In this document: positions 1 through 6,569 of the stretch, one piece after another | Layout of the letters: every line of letters starts with the position of its first letter | Numbering within the stretch: the stretch's first letter is position 1 | The notes under the pieces: model-generated | Database searches by the model: none | Told to the model about the DNA's origin: nothing | What the model saw: only the letters and a program-made list of their open reading frames with translations | Translations under genes and position numbers: made by a program | Assembly: GCA_002366885.1 (NCBI GenBank) | Contig: DFCD01000013.1 | Coordinates: 12,222 to 22,649 of the forward strand | Origin: Verrucomicrobia bacterium UBA3063 | GTDB lineage: Bacteria > Verrucomicrobiota > Verrucomicrobiia > Methylacidiphilales > Verrucolacustridaceae | Direction: 5' to 3' | Length of the DNA stretch: 10,428 nt

Positions 1-1812
1 CCCGATGCCACCGAGCGGATGTTGGAATTTGCCGAGACGGTGAAGTCGGGGGGCAAGGCGGTGGTGAAGGACGAGGCCTGGAGAAAGGGATCGGTGGAGG
101 ATCGGCTGCTCCACGCCTTGCTGAAGGGAATCACTGATCATATTGACGAGGACACCGAGGAGGCGCGCCGGAAGTACGGCCGGCCGCTGGAGGTGATCGA
201 GGGCCCGCTGATGGGGGGCATGCGTCACGTCGGGGACCTCTTCGGGCAGGGAAAAATGTTCCTCCCGCAGGTGGTGAAGAGCGCCCGGGTGATGAAAAGG
301 GCCGTCGCCTACCTCACCCCCTTCATGGAGAAGGAGAAGGCCGCCGGGGGCAAAGCGCGCGCGGGTCGGATTCTCATGGCCACGGTCAAGGGGGATGTCC
401 ACGACATTGGAAAAAACATCGTGGGCGTGGTGTTGGCCTGCAACGGCTACGAAGTCATCGATCTTGGCGTGATGGTGCCTTGCGAGAAAATTCTGGCTGA
501 GGCCAAAACGCACGGGGTGGATGTGATCGGCCTGAGCGGGCTGATCACCCCGTCGCTGGATGAAATGGTGACGGTGGCCGCGGAGATGCAGCGGGAAAAG
601 ATGAACCTGCCCCTGCTGATCGGCGGGGCGACGACCAGCGCCGCCCATACCGCCGTGAAAATCGCCCCTGTCTACGAAGGGGCGGTGGTGCACGTGATCG
701 ATGCCTCCCGGGTGGTGGGAGTGGCGCAGCAGCTTCTTTCCGCGGAAAAAAGCGGGGAGTTCGTCGTAAAAGTCCGGACCGAACAGGAAAAAGCGCGCAA
801 GGATTTTGAAAGCCGGAGGGCGGCGCAGAAACTTCTGCCGCTCGCCGAGGCCCGGAAAAACGCCGCACGGCTGGACTGGTCGCGGGATCCGGAAGTTCCG
901 GAATTTCTGGGCCTGCGCGTCTACGCCGACTATCCGCTGGCCGACCTGGAGGAATACATCGACTGGTCCCCCTTTTTCCATGCCTGGGAGCTGCGGGGCC
1001 GCTTCCCCAAAATCCTGCAGGATCCGGTGGTGGGGGCGGAGGCGCGGCGTCTCCACGCCGACGCCCTGGTCCTCCTGAAAAAAATCATCGGGGGAAAACG
1101 GATCCGGGCGAGGGGGGTGATGGGATTCTTCCCCGCCAATTCGGAAGGGGACGACATCCTCCTCTATGAGGATGACACCCGGCAAAGGGTGCGGGCGCGT
1201 CTCCACACCCTCCGGCAACAGGCGGCCCGCACGGATGGACAACCCAACCGCTGCCTGGCCGATTTTGTGGCGCCGGTGGCGAGCGGAAAGAAGGATTACC
1301 TCGGGGCCTTTGCGGTGACCGCCGGCCACGGGGTGGAGGAGTGGGCCCGGGAACTGGAGCGGGGGCACGACGACTATCAGGCGATCCTGCTCAAGGCCCT
1401 TGCGGACCGCTGTGCGGAGGCCTTTGCCGAAAAGATGCATGAAATGGCCCGCCAAGCCTGGGGCTTTGGCAAAAGGGAGAACCTGTCCAAGGAGGACCTG
1501 ATCGAGGAAAAATACCGGGGGATTCGTCCCGCCGCCGGCTATCCCGCCTGTCCGGATCACACGGAAAAATGGGGGCTGATGACCCTGTTGGAGGCCGAGA
1601 AAAACACGGGAATCCGCCTGACGGAAAGCTGCGCGATGACACCGGCCAGTTCGGTGAGCGGGCTTTATTTCGGGCACCCGGAGGCCCGCTATTTTGCCGT
1701 GGGGCAGTTGGAGCGGGATCAGGTGAGCGATTACGCCGCGCGCAAAGGGATGGCCTTGGTGGAGATGGAAAAGTGGCTGCAGCCCAATCTGGGCTACGCT
1801 CCGGCGGGCTGA
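1..1812 (+). CDS. metH: Cobalamin-dependent methionine synthase, C-terminal half (5' partial)
   Basis: Cytoplasmic enzyme that moves a methyl group from methyltetrahydrofolate to homocysteine through methylcobalamin; the last step of methionine synthesis. The frame is open from base 1 and codes 603 residues. From memory of E. coli MetH (1227 aa) it aligns almost without gaps at an offset of about 625, so the homocysteine and folate domains lie upstream of the window. Visible parts: the helical cobalamin cap (VGDLFGQGKMFLPQVVKSAR, about residues 70-90); the B12-binding Rossmann domain with DVHDIGKN at 132-139, whose His134 matches the cobalt ligand His759, with Asp132 and Ser185 matching Asp757 and Ser810 of the ligand triad; and the reductive activation domain from about 272, with DWSPFF at 321 (E. 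coli Asp946) and RPAAGYPACPDHTEK from 509 (Arg1134 and Tyr1139, S-adenosylmethionine contacts). It ends at the normal C-terminus. No functional link to the downstream pilus genes is seen, and an 81-base gap separates them. Confidence 0.98.
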   Translation, partial: PDATERMLEFAETVKSGGKAVVKDEAWRKGSVEDRLLHALLKGITDHIDEDTEEARRKYGRPLEVIEGPLMGGMRHVGDLFGQGKMFLPQVVKSARVMKRAVAYLTPFMEKEKAAGGKARAGRILMATVKGDVHDIGKNIVGVVLACNGYEVIDLGVMVPCEKILAEAKTHGVDVIGLSGLITPSLDEMVTVAAEMQREKMNLPLLIGGATTSAAHTAVKIAPVYEGAVVHVIDASRVVGVAQQLLSAEKSGEFVVKVRTEQEKARKDFESRRAAQKLLPLAEARKNAARLDWSRDPEVPEFLGLRVYADYPLADLEEYIDWSPFFHAWELRGRFPKILQDPVVGAEARRLHADALVLLKKIIGGKRIRARGVMGFFPANSEGDDILLYEDDTRQRVRARLHTLRQQAARTDGQPNRCLADFVAPVASGKKDYLGAFAVTAGHGVEEWARELERGHDDYQAILLKALADRCAEAFAEKMHEMARQAWGFGKRENLSKEDLIEEKYRGIRPAAGYPACPDHTEKWGLMTLLEAEKNTGIRLTESCAMTPASSVSGLYFGHPEARYFAVGQLERDQVSDYAARKGMALVEMEKWLQPNLGYAPAG

Positions 1813-1855
1813 GGCTGACGCGGGTTTTCTTCCGGTGCCCCTGCTCAAAATCCTA

Positions 1856-1871
1856 TTCCATTGACCCTTGG
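1856..1871 (+). promoter_or_regulatory. Shared upstream element, copy 1
   Basis: The sequence TTCCATTGACCCTTGG lies 22 bases before the ATG of the first pilus-cluster gene. It recurs with one mismatch at 6531-6546, 23 bases before the start of the secretin gene. It contains TTGACC, a good -35-like hexamer. A -10-like TCTAAT sits at 1881-1886, but the spacer is only 14 bases and no matching -10 is seen at the second copy. A classical sigma-70 promoter is therefore not proven, and a regulator-binding site or another sigma factor is equally possible. If TCTAAT is used, transcription would begin close to the ATG, giving a nearly leaderless message. That would fit the absence of a well-placed Shine-Dalgarno for this gene. 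Confidence 0.5.
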
Positions 1872-1893
1872 GAAGGGGATTCTAATCTCAGCC

Positions 1894-2613
1894 ATGCGTT
1901 TTGCCCTCTTTCCGGGTTTGCTGGCGGTCTGGTTGTTTGCGGTCGATGGAAACCTTTTGGCCCAGTCCGATGCCAAACCCAACCTGAAGCTGGGCAAGAT
2001 CCAGGATATTGAGATCGAGTTGGCCTCCGTCCCTGATGGTGTGGGGACGGGAGGGAAACCGGTTCCTGCCGGAAGCGACTCCAAAACCTCCCAGGACGCC
2101 CGGTGGTTGCGGATCGATGTTCCCTTTTCCACCCAGAAAAAAGTCACTCCGGAGGTCAAACTCAAGTTCTTCCTGGAGGGATACGAATATCTGGAAGGCA
2201 AGGGCGGGGCCAAGGATGCGGAAAAATTCGTGGTGCTGACCGGCGAGGTTAGTTACCGGGATGTTCCCAAGGGCGACAAACACTACGCGGGTGTTTTTCT
2301 TTCCCCCTCGTCGATGCTGCGCTTTGCCGGAACCGAGGGAAACGTGGAGGCGGGCTGGGTCGGTAAAAAGCTGAATCTTAGGGTGGAAGTCCTCAACCAG
2401 GACGAACCGGTTGTCGTGGATCTCCTTGCCGAAAAGGAGAGCGGGCCAAACGGCTGGGGAGGAAAAAAGAATCCGGACTGGTACAAGGGAACCCCGCCCC
2501 CCGGCGCCAACATCGAGGCTGGTGCCGTTCTCGAGGGTGTCCTCTTGCCGGTGACGGAGACTCCTTTCTGGCCGAAGGACTTCAAGCGTTACCCCCAGCC
2601 CAAAAAACCCTGA
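1894..2613 (+). CDS. Secreted Amuc_1102-like pilus-associated protein
   Basis: A 239-residue exported protein. Residues 1-23 form a signal peptide: Arg2, a hydrophobic stretch (LFPGLLAVWLFAV), and a probable cleavage after LLA-23 before Gln24. There is no lipobox cysteine. The mature part is rich in short beta strands (IQDIEIEL, WLRIDVPF, VKLKFFLEGYEY, FVVLTGEVSY, KLNLRVEVL) and has no enzymatic motif; it ends in a Pro/Lys tail. I place it as the Amuc_1102-type protein because it immediately precedes the PilM-like gene, as in the Akkermansia cluster, and because its size and beta-rich secreted form fit. Its role is unknown; a periplasmic or surface accessory of the pilus-like machine is the inference. 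The start is ATG 1894. The only purine-rich stretch upstream (AAGGGGA, 1873-1879) is about 14 bases away, too far for a good ribosome site. A TTG at 1861 would extend the protein by 11 residues but falls inside the shared upstream element. It is probably the first gene of the unit; a 19-base gap leads to the next gene. Confidence 0.83.
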   Translation: MRFALFPGLLAVWLFAVDGNLLAQSDAKPNLKLGKIQDIEIELASVPDGVGTGGKPVPAGSDSKTSQDARWLRIDVPFSTQKKVTPEVKLKFFLEGYEYLEGKGGAKDAEKFVVLTGEVSYRDVPKGDKHYAGVFLSPSSMLRFAGTEGNVEAGWVGKKLNLRVEVLNQDEPVVVDLLAEKESGPNGWGGKKNPDWYKGTPPPGANIEAGAVLEGVLLPVTETPFWPKDFKRYPQPKKP

Positions 2614-2632
2614 TACCGGAAAGCGGACGCGA

Positions 2633-4339
2633 ATGGCATCCTTCAGTCGAACCCTGTCCGTAGATCTGGGGGCCACGGCCGTCCGGATCGTGGATTTGGG
2701 GCCCGACGGGGTGATTCACGGGATCTCCCTGGCGGAGGTGGCCTACGACCCCGCGAAAACCTCCGACTTTTTCCCTCTTTATGCGGAGGCGATCGGCAAT
2801 GCCTTGCGACAACTCCCCGGAAAAACGAGAAATTGCCGTCTTTCCCTGGGGGGGCCCGCGGTTTTCTCCCGAATCCTCAAGTTGCCGGTTTCCGATGCCA
2901 GCAAGGTCGCCTCGATGATCGGCTTTGAGGCCCAGCAGGCTGTTCCCGCAATCGAACAGGCGCTCTGGGATTACCAGTTGCTGCCCTCCACGCAGACAGG
3001 GGAGTTGGAGGCGTTGATCCTTGCCATGAAAAAGGACACGGTGCAGGAGCTTTCCGCGGCGGCTTCCTCGGCCGGCTTGAAGGTGGCGGGGGTAACTTTG
3101 GCTCCGGTGGCGCTGCTCAATTCCTTCTTCTTCAACTATCCGCAAGTTGAGGGATCCTCCCTGATTCTCGAGATCGGGGCCCGGGCCACCACGGTTCTTC
3201 TCGTGGAGGGGGGCAGGGTTTTCATCCGCATTGTTCCTCTTGGCGGCGGTGCCGTCACCCAGGCGGTGGCCACCGACATGCAGGAGTCCTTTGCCGGGGC
3301 TGAACTTTTGAAAAAGGCGGAGGGTTTTGTGCATCCCGGCGGGGCCTATGAGGACCCACCCAACCCGAATGCCGCGCGTATTTCCAAACTGGCCCGTGGG
3401 GTGATGACGCGGCTCCATTCCGAGGTGGAGCGTTCCATCACCTTTTTCCGCAGCCAGCAGGGAGGGGGAAAGCCCCAGCAGGCCTGGATCGCCGGAGGGG
3501 GGGCGGCCATGGGATACACCGATCTGTTTTTCCGGGAAAAGCTCCGCATCCCCGTGGAATTTTTCCAGCCGTTTCGCCGGATCGGCTTTGTTTCCGGGGC
3601 CAACCCGCAGGTCGTCGCCCGGGATTTTCCCGCCTGGGCCGCGGCGGTGGGCGGGGGCCTGCAAGGCCTGGCGGATCCCCCCTTCCGGATCAACCTCGCC
3701 GCCGCGAAGGAAGGACAAGCCTCCGCGAGCGGTAGTCCCGCGGCGGTGGCGGTTTTGGCGATTTTCGGCGGACTATTGCTCTTTTTGCCCGGACTGCACG
3801 GTTTCTGGCAGGCCCAACTCGCCCAAAAAACCCTGGAGGACAAGACCCAGATGGTGGCGGATGCGGAAGCGGCGTTGCAGAAGCTGGAGGCGGAAAACAA
3901 AAACTTCCAGCTGGCCGTGCAACGGGAGGAGGAGGCCGCGAAACTCGAGGCGGAGCGGTTTCGCTGGCTTGGCCTTCTTGCGGAGCTGAAGAGATGCAGT
4001 CCGCCTCGGCTCTGGATCACCGGTCTGAAGGTTTCCCAGGCCACCGCCGAGACGGACAAACCCGCCGCGGCCCAAACCGCTCCCGCCGTTCCCATGGTGG
4101 AAATCACCGGGATGTTTGAGACCCTGGCCGAAACCACCGACTTTAAACCGGTAGACAAATTCATATCGGCCCTCTCCGAGGGGGGGGTACTGCGCAACGT
4201 CAGCGTGCTGGAACGTGAGACACGAAAGATCGTGGATGGAAAAACCGATCAGGTGGCCCTGAAATTCCGCATGCAAGCGGAGTGGCCCATGACCGATCCA
4301 ACCGGCTCCGCGCCCCCTGCGCGGCCTCCCGCACCGTGA
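2633..4339 (+). CDS. pilM: PilM-like actin-fold protein fused to a PilN-like membrane/periplasmic part (Amuc_1101 type)
   Basis: A 568-residue inner-membrane protein expected to anchor the alignment complex. Residues 1-345 show the FtsA/PilM actin-like fold: phosphate-1 loop VDLGATAVRI at 10-19, phosphate-2 region EIGARATTVLLV from 180 followed by FIRIVPLGGGAVTQA, and adenosine-site IAGGGAAMG at 286-294. Next comes FRINLAAAK (Ile353-Asn354-Leu355), which resembles the short N-terminal INL motif by which PilN docks on PilM. A transmembrane helix follows at about 370-392 (AVAVLAIFGGLLLFLPGLHGF), then a Glu/Lys/Ala-rich coiled coil to about 440, then a beta/alpha periplasmic domain (LWITGLKVS, VEITGMFETL, VALKFRMQAEW). 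This is the layout of PilM plus PilN in one chain, as in GspL of type II secretion. Canonical PilM is only about 350 residues. ATG 2633 has a weak GGAAAG about 9 bases upstream. The stop overlaps the next GTG start. Family assignment is firm; the PilN equivalence is inference from order and topology. Confidence 0.92.
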   Translation: MASFSRTLSVDLGATAVRIVDLGPDGVIHGISLAEVAYDPAKTSDFFPLYAEAIGNALRQLPGKTRNCRLSLGGPAVFSRILKLPVSDASKVASMIGFEAQQAVPAIEQALWDYQLLPSTQTGELEALILAMKKDTVQELSAAASSAGLKVAGVTLAPVALLNSFFFNYPQVEGSSLILEIGARATTVLLVEGGRVFIRIVPLGGGAVTQAVATDMQESFAGAELLKKAEGFVHPGGAYEDPPNPNAARISKLARGVMTRLHSEVERSITFFRSQQGGGKPQQAWIAGGGAAMGYTDLFFREKLRIPVEFFQPFRRIGFVSGANPQVVARDFPAWAAAVGGGLQGLADPPFRINLAAAKEGQASASGSPAAVAVLAIFGGLLLFLPGLHGFWQAQLAQKTLEDKTQMVADAEAALQKLEAENKNFQLAVQREEEAAKLEAERFRWLGLLAELKRCSPPRLWITGLKVSQATAETDKPAAAQTAPAVPMVEITGMFETLAETTDFKPVDKFISALSEGGVLRNVSVLERETRKIVDGKTDQVALKFRMQAEWPMTDPTGSAPPARPPAP

Positions 4340-5352
4340 AATCGCAACTGAATCCCAACCAGATGAAGATGTTGGCGGTGGCAGCCGTCCTGATTCTCGG
4401 GGCTGCGGCGGCAGGCTGGTTCGGATTTTCGTCCCTGGGGGAAAAGCAGGGCTTGGCGCAGGAGCTGGCAGAGAGAATGGGCAAGCCCCAACTTGGGCCG
4501 TTGCTGGAGAGCCCGGAGGCCACCCGGCGTGCGAAAGAGGACGCCCAGAAAATCGCAGAACTGACCAAAAATTTTCAAAATACCACAAACTCTCCGGCCT
4601 CAAGGTGGGAAGAGGGCACGCGCCAAGCCACTGGGGAGGGGCAAGAGTGGGCCAAGGATCCGGGCAAATGGCAGGAGGCCCTGGCCCAAACGCAGGAACA
4701 ATTGTTGGCGCTCTCCCGAAGAGCCCCTGCCTCCGCCCAAGTGGCGATTTCCCCCGATTTTTATTTTGGGCTGGATACTTATCGGCTGAAGAGCCCTTCG
4801 CCCCAGGAGGTTCCCGGCTTGGCTGTGCATCTTTCCGTGGCCCGGCATCTGGTGGAAAAATTGATGGAAGCCAGAAAGGTTCGGGAGCAGTTCAAGACGC
4901 CGTGCCGACTGGAGAGCATCACGGGCCCCGGGACCGTCTCCGGGGAAGGCGGCGGTGCTCCGGTGGCGGGGGCCCCGGCGGGCTCTCCTCCCGGCTCCGG
5001 TCGAAAGGTGTTTCGCATCAAGCTGGAGTGTTCTCCGGAGGTTCTGTTTGAGTATGTCCGTCTTCTTTCGGAAGACGACTGGCCGCTGATCGTGCGGGGA
5101 ATTTCCCTCAGCAACGAGCTGCAGGATTTCCCTCCCCGTTCGGAAATCGCCAAAAAATTCTCCTCACCGGCCGAGGCAACGCCCCCCGAGGGGGCACCCC
5201 AGCCGGCGCCGGAGGGGGCTGTGAAAAAGGATCAAAAATTGCTGCAGATTTTGTCCGGCAAGGAGAAGCTGATGGTGGAGATGGAGGTTGATTTTCAGCC
5301 TTGGGGGAATCCGGCCGCATCCAAGGGCGGCCCGGCGGGGAAACCACAGTGA
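4336..5352 (+). CDS. PilO-like bitopic protein, Amuc_1100 family
   Basis: A 338-residue protein. A short tail and a transmembrane helix (about 12-31, MLAVAAVLILGAAAAGWFGF) are followed by a Glu/Gln/Lys-rich coiled coil (about 34-125). A first alpha/beta domain follows (YFGLDTYRLKSPSPQ, then LSVARHLVEKLMEA). A Gly/Ala/Pro linker (about 201-222) leads to a second domain (IKLECSPEVLFEYVRLL, PLIVRGISLSN), interrupted by a second Pro-rich linker (about 276-296). It closes with GKEKLMVEMEVDFQPWGNP (from 308). This order, the length and the final GKE-beta strand-NP segment match what I recall of A. muciniphila Amuc_1100 (317 aa), whose two ferredoxin-like domains resemble PilO/GspM. In type IV pili PilO pairs with PilN in the periplasm, so the partner here would be the membrane part of the preceding gene product. 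The start is GTG 4336 in a GTGA overlap with the previous stop; there is no Shine-Dalgarno, so translational coupling is likely. ATG 4363 would still leave the membrane helix and cannot be excluded. Confidence 0.9.
   Translation: MKSQLNPNQMKMLAVAAVLILGAAAAGWFGFSSLGEKQGLAQELAERMGKPQLGPLLESPEATRRAKEDAQKIAELTKNFQNTTNSPASRWEEGTRQATGEGQEWAKDPGKWQEALAQTQEQLLALSRRAPASAQVAISPDFYFGLDTYRLKSPSPQEVPGLAVHLSVARHLVEKLMEARKVREQFKTPCRLESITGPGTVSGEGGGAPVAGAPAGSPPGSGRKVFRIKLECSPEVLFEYVRLLSEDDWPLIVRGISLSNELQDFPPRSEIAKKFSSPAEATPPEGAPQPAPEGAVKKDQKLLQILSGKEKLMVEMEVDFQPWGNPAASKGGPAGKPQ
5337..5341 (+). promoter_or_regulatory. Ribosome binding site for the Amuc_1099-position gene
   Basis: GGGGA ends 7 bases before GTG 5349. 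It is the only clear Shine-Dalgarno at the three GTGA junctions of this cluster. It supports GTG 5349 over the in-frame TTG at 5301, which would add 16 residues before the membrane helix. Confidence 0.5.
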
Positions 5353-6473
5353 AAATCCCCCCCATCCTGCTGGCGGCGGTGGCCGTTGCGCTTTTGGCCG
5401 GGGGTGCGTTCTTTGCGGTCGGCTGGATGAAACCCGGCCTTGATCCCTGGCCGGAAACCGCGGGTGCTGCAGGAAAATCCACCCTCGCTGAGGCAAAAAA
5501 ACGGACGGAAGCCCTTCAGAAGGGCCGTCAAAAAGGCGGCGGCAAAACAGAAAACAGGCCCGGACTTTCCGGGGAGGAAGGGGAACACCGGGTTTTCGTC
5601 TCCCCGACCCTGGTGTTTCTTCCCGAAAACCCCGAGCCGGTTCAGCCCTTGGACCGCAAGATGAAAACCAGCGACGGCATCGAGGTTGGCTGGAAGATGA
5701 AGTACGAATTCGAGCCGGACGACCCCGCGGTGGCATCGGCCGATCCCGATGAGGACGGCTTCACCAACTTGGAGGAGTTCACGGAAGGGACCGACCCGAC
5801 CCGCAAGGAAAGCAGTCCGGCCAAGGAGACAAAATTGCGGACCCGCGCCGCCCGGCTGGCAAAACTTAAAATCAGCTTTGCGGAAAAAAGCGGGGGTATT
5901 TATTCCATCCGGTTCCAGACCGGATCCAAACCCAAGGAGTTCAAGGGCAAGAAGGGCGATGTCTTCTGGCTGATGGCGGGTCCGGACACTTTGGAGGTTT
6001 TCACCGATGAGGGGAAATTGAACGCCGCACGGGAAAAGGCGAAAGGCTCCGACCTGCCCCATCACGCCATCCCCCTGCGCTTCGCTGACTACGAGGAAAA
6101 AATAGAAAAGGTCAAGGACGCCAAAGTCGGGGGGATCGAGGTGGAAATGGACAATTCCGTGGTCACCCTGGAACGGAAGGACGCCCTTCCCGGCCTCCAT
6201 AAACTCATCTTCAGCCCGCCCCAGAGACCCCATTCGTTGGTCTGGGAAGTGGGGACGGTGAAGTTTTTCACTCCCGCCGGAGGGGGAAAAGAAATCGGGA
6301 CGTACCAGGAGGGTGAAACCTTCCTCTACGAAGGGAAAGAATTCGCCGTGACCAGTCTTTTGGAGGGGGGCAAGGCAAAGCTGAGCAACCTCAACGAACC
6401 GGGCAAGACCCTGATCGTCCCGCCGGAAGCGGCGGAACCTGCCGCTCCCGCACCAACTCCCCCTGCGCAGTAA
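5349..6473 (+). CDS. PilP/GspC-like bitopic protein with calcium-binding module (Amuc_1099 position)
   Basis: A 374-residue protein with an N-terminal membrane anchor (residues 4-26, PPILLAAVAVALLAGGAFFAVGW) and no lipobox cysteine. It is thus anchored like GspC rather than lipidated like PilP. A Lys/Glu/Gly-rich stretch (about 45-75) follows. Residues 109-151 form a thrombospondin-type-3/EF-hand-like module (DGIEVGWKMKYEF, then DPDEDGFTNLEEFTEGTDPT from Asp132) with the spaced acidic residues typical of Ca2+ binding. The rest is beta-rich. The last part (about 300-362: EIGTYQEGETFLYEGKEFAV, then LSNL) resembles the small beta domain of PilP/GspC that contacts the secretin. An Ala/Pro tail ends the chain. 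It lies between the PilO-like and secretin genes, where pilP sits in pilMNOPQ and where Amuc_1099 sits in Akkermansia. GTG 5349 overlaps the preceding stop (GTGA) and has GGGGA 7 bases upstream. The PilP equivalence is inferred from position and topology; direct similarity to Amuc_1099 could not be checked. Confidence 0.8.
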   Translation: MKIPPILLAAVAVALLAGGAFFAVGWMKPGLDPWPETAGAAGKSTLAEAKKRTEALQKGRQKGGGKTENRPGLSGEEGEHRVFVSPTLVFLPENPEPVQPLDRKMKTSDGIEVGWKMKYEFEPDDPAVASADPDEDGFTNLEEFTEGTDPTRKESSPAKETKLRTRAARLAKLKISFAEKSGGIYSIRFQTGSKPKEFKGKKGDVFWLMAGPDTLEVFTDEGKLNAAREKAKGSDLPHHAIPLRFADYEEKIEKVKDAKVGGIEVEMDNSVVTLERKDALPGLHKLIFSPPQRPHSLVWEVGTVKFFTPAGGGKEIGTYQEGETFLYEGKEFAVTSLLEGGKAKLSNLNEPGKTLIVPPEAAEPAAPAPTPPAQ

Positions 6474-6490
6474 AACCCTACAGCAGGGTT
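6474..6490 (+). other. Short inverted repeat just after the four-gene unit
   Basis: AACCCT (6474-6479) and AGGGTT (6485-6490) are perfectly complementary around a 5-base loop, and start one base after the TAA stop. A 6-bp stem with three G-C pairs and no T run directly after it is weak for an intrinsic terminator; the nearest T run (TTTTT) is at 6510-6514. It may slow or end transcription, protect the message end, or be chance. Confidence 0.3.
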
Positions 6491-6491
6491 G

Positions 6492-6509
6492 TTCGCAAGG
6501 ATTCGCAAG
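6492..6509 (+). repeat. Direct repeat TTCGCAAG x2, 10-base period
   Basis: TTCGCAAG occurs at 6492-6499 and again at 6502-6509, exactly one DNA turn apart. It lies 22 bases upstream of the shared element at 6531, in the only large gap inside the cluster. The spacing would suit an activator binding as a tandem dimer. No copy is seen in the gap before 1894, so if functional it is specific to the secretin unit. Confidence 0.35.
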
Positions 6510-6530
6510 TTTTTCACCCTCCATGCCCCC

Positions 6531-6546
6531 TTCCGTTGACCCTTGG
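6531..6546 (+). promoter_or_regulatory. Shared upstream element, copy 2
   Basis: TTCCGTTGACCCTTGG differs at one base from the copy at 1856-1871 and lies 23 bases before ATG 6570. TTGACC (6536-6541) is -35-like. No convincing -10 is found at normal spacing: GGATAT and GATATG around 6560-6566 are poor and would overlap the ribosome site. It is best read as a conserved regulatory or alternative-sigma element marking the start of a second transcription unit. Confidence 0.5.
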
Positions 6547-6557
6547 TCTGAAGTGAC

Positions 6558-6562
6558 AAGGA
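6558..6562 (+). promoter_or_regulatory. Ribosome binding site that decides the secretin start
   Basis: AAGGA ends 7 bases before ATG 6570 but only 1 base before ATG 6564. The spacing favours 6570, giving a protein that begins MARQVRALFALFALLIF. Confidence 0.6.
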
Positions 6563-6569
6563 TATGCGG

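Noticed and set aside
1861..1886. Complete sigma-70 promoter TTGACC with TCTAAT
   Set aside because: The spacer is 14 bases instead of about 17, and the second copy of the element has no equivalent -10, so only the shared element is claimed.
1861..1893. TTG start extending the Amuc_1102-like protein by 11 residues
   Set aside because: The TTG is part of the shared upstream element TTGACCCTTGG and has no ribosome site. ATG 1894 gives a normal signal peptide.
1569..2012. Forward open frame across the end of metH and into the next gene
   Set aside because: It runs out of frame through the conserved MetH C-terminus and through the signal peptide of the next gene. Its product has no recognisable features.
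2582..3718. Antisense open frame (378 codons) opposite the PilM-like gene
   Set aside because: The translation is rich in Arg, Gly, His and Pro without motifs, and the opposite strand carries a clear actin-fold protein. It is a base-composition shadow.
4282..4335. Upstream GTG 4282 as start of the Amuc_1100-like gene
   Set aside because: It would overlap the previous gene by 58 bases and add an Arg/Ala-rich segment with no counterpart in the family. GTG 4336 gives a GTGA overlap like the other junctions.
5295..6524. Long antisense open frame (409 codons) opposite the PilP-position gene
   Set aside because: It mirrors the sense gene in a GC-rich region. Its translation is an uneven mix of Gly, Phe, Leu and Arg with no recognisable domain, while the sense frame has a membrane anchor, a calcium module, GTGA coupling and a ribosome site.
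6564..6569. ATG 6564 as the secretin start
   Set aside because: AAGGA ends only one base before it. The ATG at 6570 has the proper 7-base spacing, and the signal peptide is intact from either.
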